Shown: positions 42,422-42,884 of the stretch, piece after piece
Position numbering within the stretch: position 1 is the stretch's first letter
Layout: each line of letters starts with the position of its first letter
Notes under the pieces: model-generated
Told to the model about the DNA's origin: nothing
What the model saw: the letters and a program-made list of their open reading frames with translations, nothing else
The model's database searches: none
Source: Candidatus Bipolaricaulota bacterium
Lineage (GTDB): Bacteria; Bipolaricaulota; Bipolaricaulia; UBA7950; UBA9294
Direction of reading: 5' to 3'
Length of the DNA: 42,884 nt
NCBI GenBank assembly: GCA_026390345.1
Contig: JAPLGD010000033.1
Coordinates: forward strand, 1 to 42,884
Program-made: the position numbers and the translations under genes

Positions 42422-42757
42422 TCAGTAGAGGCAGGCGTCGAGGAGCGAGAGGGCTTCCTGGAGGACCTGCTCGGGTGCCTTTCCGATGCGTTTCGCCTGC
42501 CGTGCGCGGAAGCCGATGGACCTTGTCTGCTCGACCATGACGAAGCCGGCAACGTCACTGCCTTCTGGTATCGCCACGTGGAACGGGTAGTCGCGGCGCG
42601 TGTTCGTGATCGGGCAGACGATGGCGAGCCCCGTGCCTTGATTGAACAGGTCGTGGCTGACGACGAGCGCGGGTCGGCGGCCGCTTTGCTTGTGGCCGGA
42701 GCGTGGGTCGAACGCCACGGCGATGAAGTCCCCCTGGCGAGGGACGTACTCGGCCAT
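42422..42757 (-). CDS. mazF: MazF/PemK-family endoribonuclease toxin
   Basis: This 111-residue toxin cuts mRNA at short sequences. It shows the MazF fold: YVPRQGDFIAVAFDPRSGHK, then QSGRRPALVVSHDLFNQGTG (R-P-A-L-V-V-S), LAIVCPITNTRRDYPFHVAI (C-P-I-T), GFVMVEQTRSIGFRARQAKR and the C-terminal helix. The catalytic Arg and Thr are in the R-R-P and I-T-N positions. It starts at ATG 42757, directly after the mazE stop, as in a toxin-antitoxin operon. Its last 80 or so bases are repeated at 41147. Confidence 0.93.
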   Translation of the reverse strand: MAEYVPRQGDFIAVAFDPRSGHKQSGRRPALVVSHDLFNQGTGLAIVCPITNTRRDYPFHVAIPEGSDVAGFVMVEQTRSIGFRARQAKRIGKAPEQVLQEALSLLDACLY

Positions 42758-42884
42758 CTACCAGACCTCGCGACCGGCTGGCGGGCCCCAGTCGAGCTCT
42801 TCAGCTCGGTAGTCCGCAGGAGTGTCCCTGAGGAGCTCTTGCAGGTCGTGCCCACCGCGCACACGCCGCGCCGGCGTGATCACG
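42758..42884 (-). CDS. mazE: MazE-type antitoxin, C-terminal part (runs off right edge)
   Basis: The frame ending at TAG (42758-42760) encodes ITPARRVRGGHDLQELLRDT and then DWGPPAGREVW. The D-W-G-P-P-x-G-x-E-x-W ending is the toxin-binding tail of MazE/PemI antitoxins. The stop codon directly adjoins the mazF start, so the two are translationally coupled. The DNA-binding N-terminus (AbrB fold) and the operon promoter lie beyond the window. Confidence 0.88.
   Translation of the reverse strand, partial: VITPARRVRGGHDLQELLRDTPADYRAEELDWGPPAGREVW

Overview
The window is a GC-rich bacterial chromosomal segment with dense, mostly short operons that switch strand often, sigma70-type promoters (TTGAC(A/G), 16-18 bp spacer, TATAAT/TAGAAT-like -10) and strong Shine-Dalgarno (SD) sites (GGAGG), often ahead of GTG starts. 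The gene set (a TrpB2-type tryptophan synthase beta chain, a TIGR04076 protein, a ferredoxin-type aldo-keto reductase, a DUF362 ferredoxin protein, a RIO-like kinase, a fragment of a TM1410-like glycoside hydrolase) would fit a deep-branching anaerobic or microaerophilic lineage such as Bipolaricaulota. That placement is an impression from gene content and no phylogenetic marker was tested.

Layout. 1-3 kb (minus): partial SagB-type nitroreductase, YcaQ-type DNA glycosylase, acyltransferase-like protein. 3-7 kb: exported amidohydrolase; a promoter-structured RNA-terminator unit that looks like a non-coding RNA gene (4514-4707); a small unknown protein; a short ORF with its own promoter; a DUF2178-like membrane protein with its XRE repressor and a perfect operator palindrome; an ACT-domain protein. 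7-16.5 kb (mostly plus): a diguanylate cyclase with a TIGR04076 gene, a cupin, trpB2 behind a leader with two short Trp-containing ORFs, a split YeiH-type transporter, MarC and DedA-like membrane proteins, a decayed metallo-beta-lactamase gene and a second diguanylate cyclase of similar architecture. 16.5-21.4 kb: DUF362 ferredoxin protein overlapping a cation diffusion facilitator, an ArsR-type regulator, a divergent strongly promoted 23-residue Lys/Pro/Ala peptide, a patatin phospholipase with a thioredoxin-like membrane protein, and a glycoside hydrolase remnant.

21.4-34.7 kb: nucleoside phosphorylase, VOC protein plus AraC/GyrI regulator, aldo-keto reductase, RIO-like kinase, DUF885 protein and the tail of a second DUF885 gene, PCMT-like methyltransferase with an exported protein, dimethylargininase coupled to a fused AAC(3)-AAC(6')-like acetyltransferase, SPFH protein, DEAD-box helicase. 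34.7-42.9 kb: small unknown protein, an IS1182-type element flanked by CTAG duplications, phosphoglycerate mutase, a SERCA-type Ca2+ ATPase with an isochorismatase-family hydrolase, then a mazEF toxin-antitoxin pair followed by a DUF3800 gene and a duplicated, partly deleted mazF 3' end.

The window holds at least four gene remnants, one insertion sequence and several short transcription units likely to be missed by gene callers. The strongest candidates for new biology are the structured RNA at 4.5 kb, the basic micropeptide at 19.1 kb, the trpB leader, the double acetyltransferase fusion, and the mazEF-DUF3800-mazF' arrangement.
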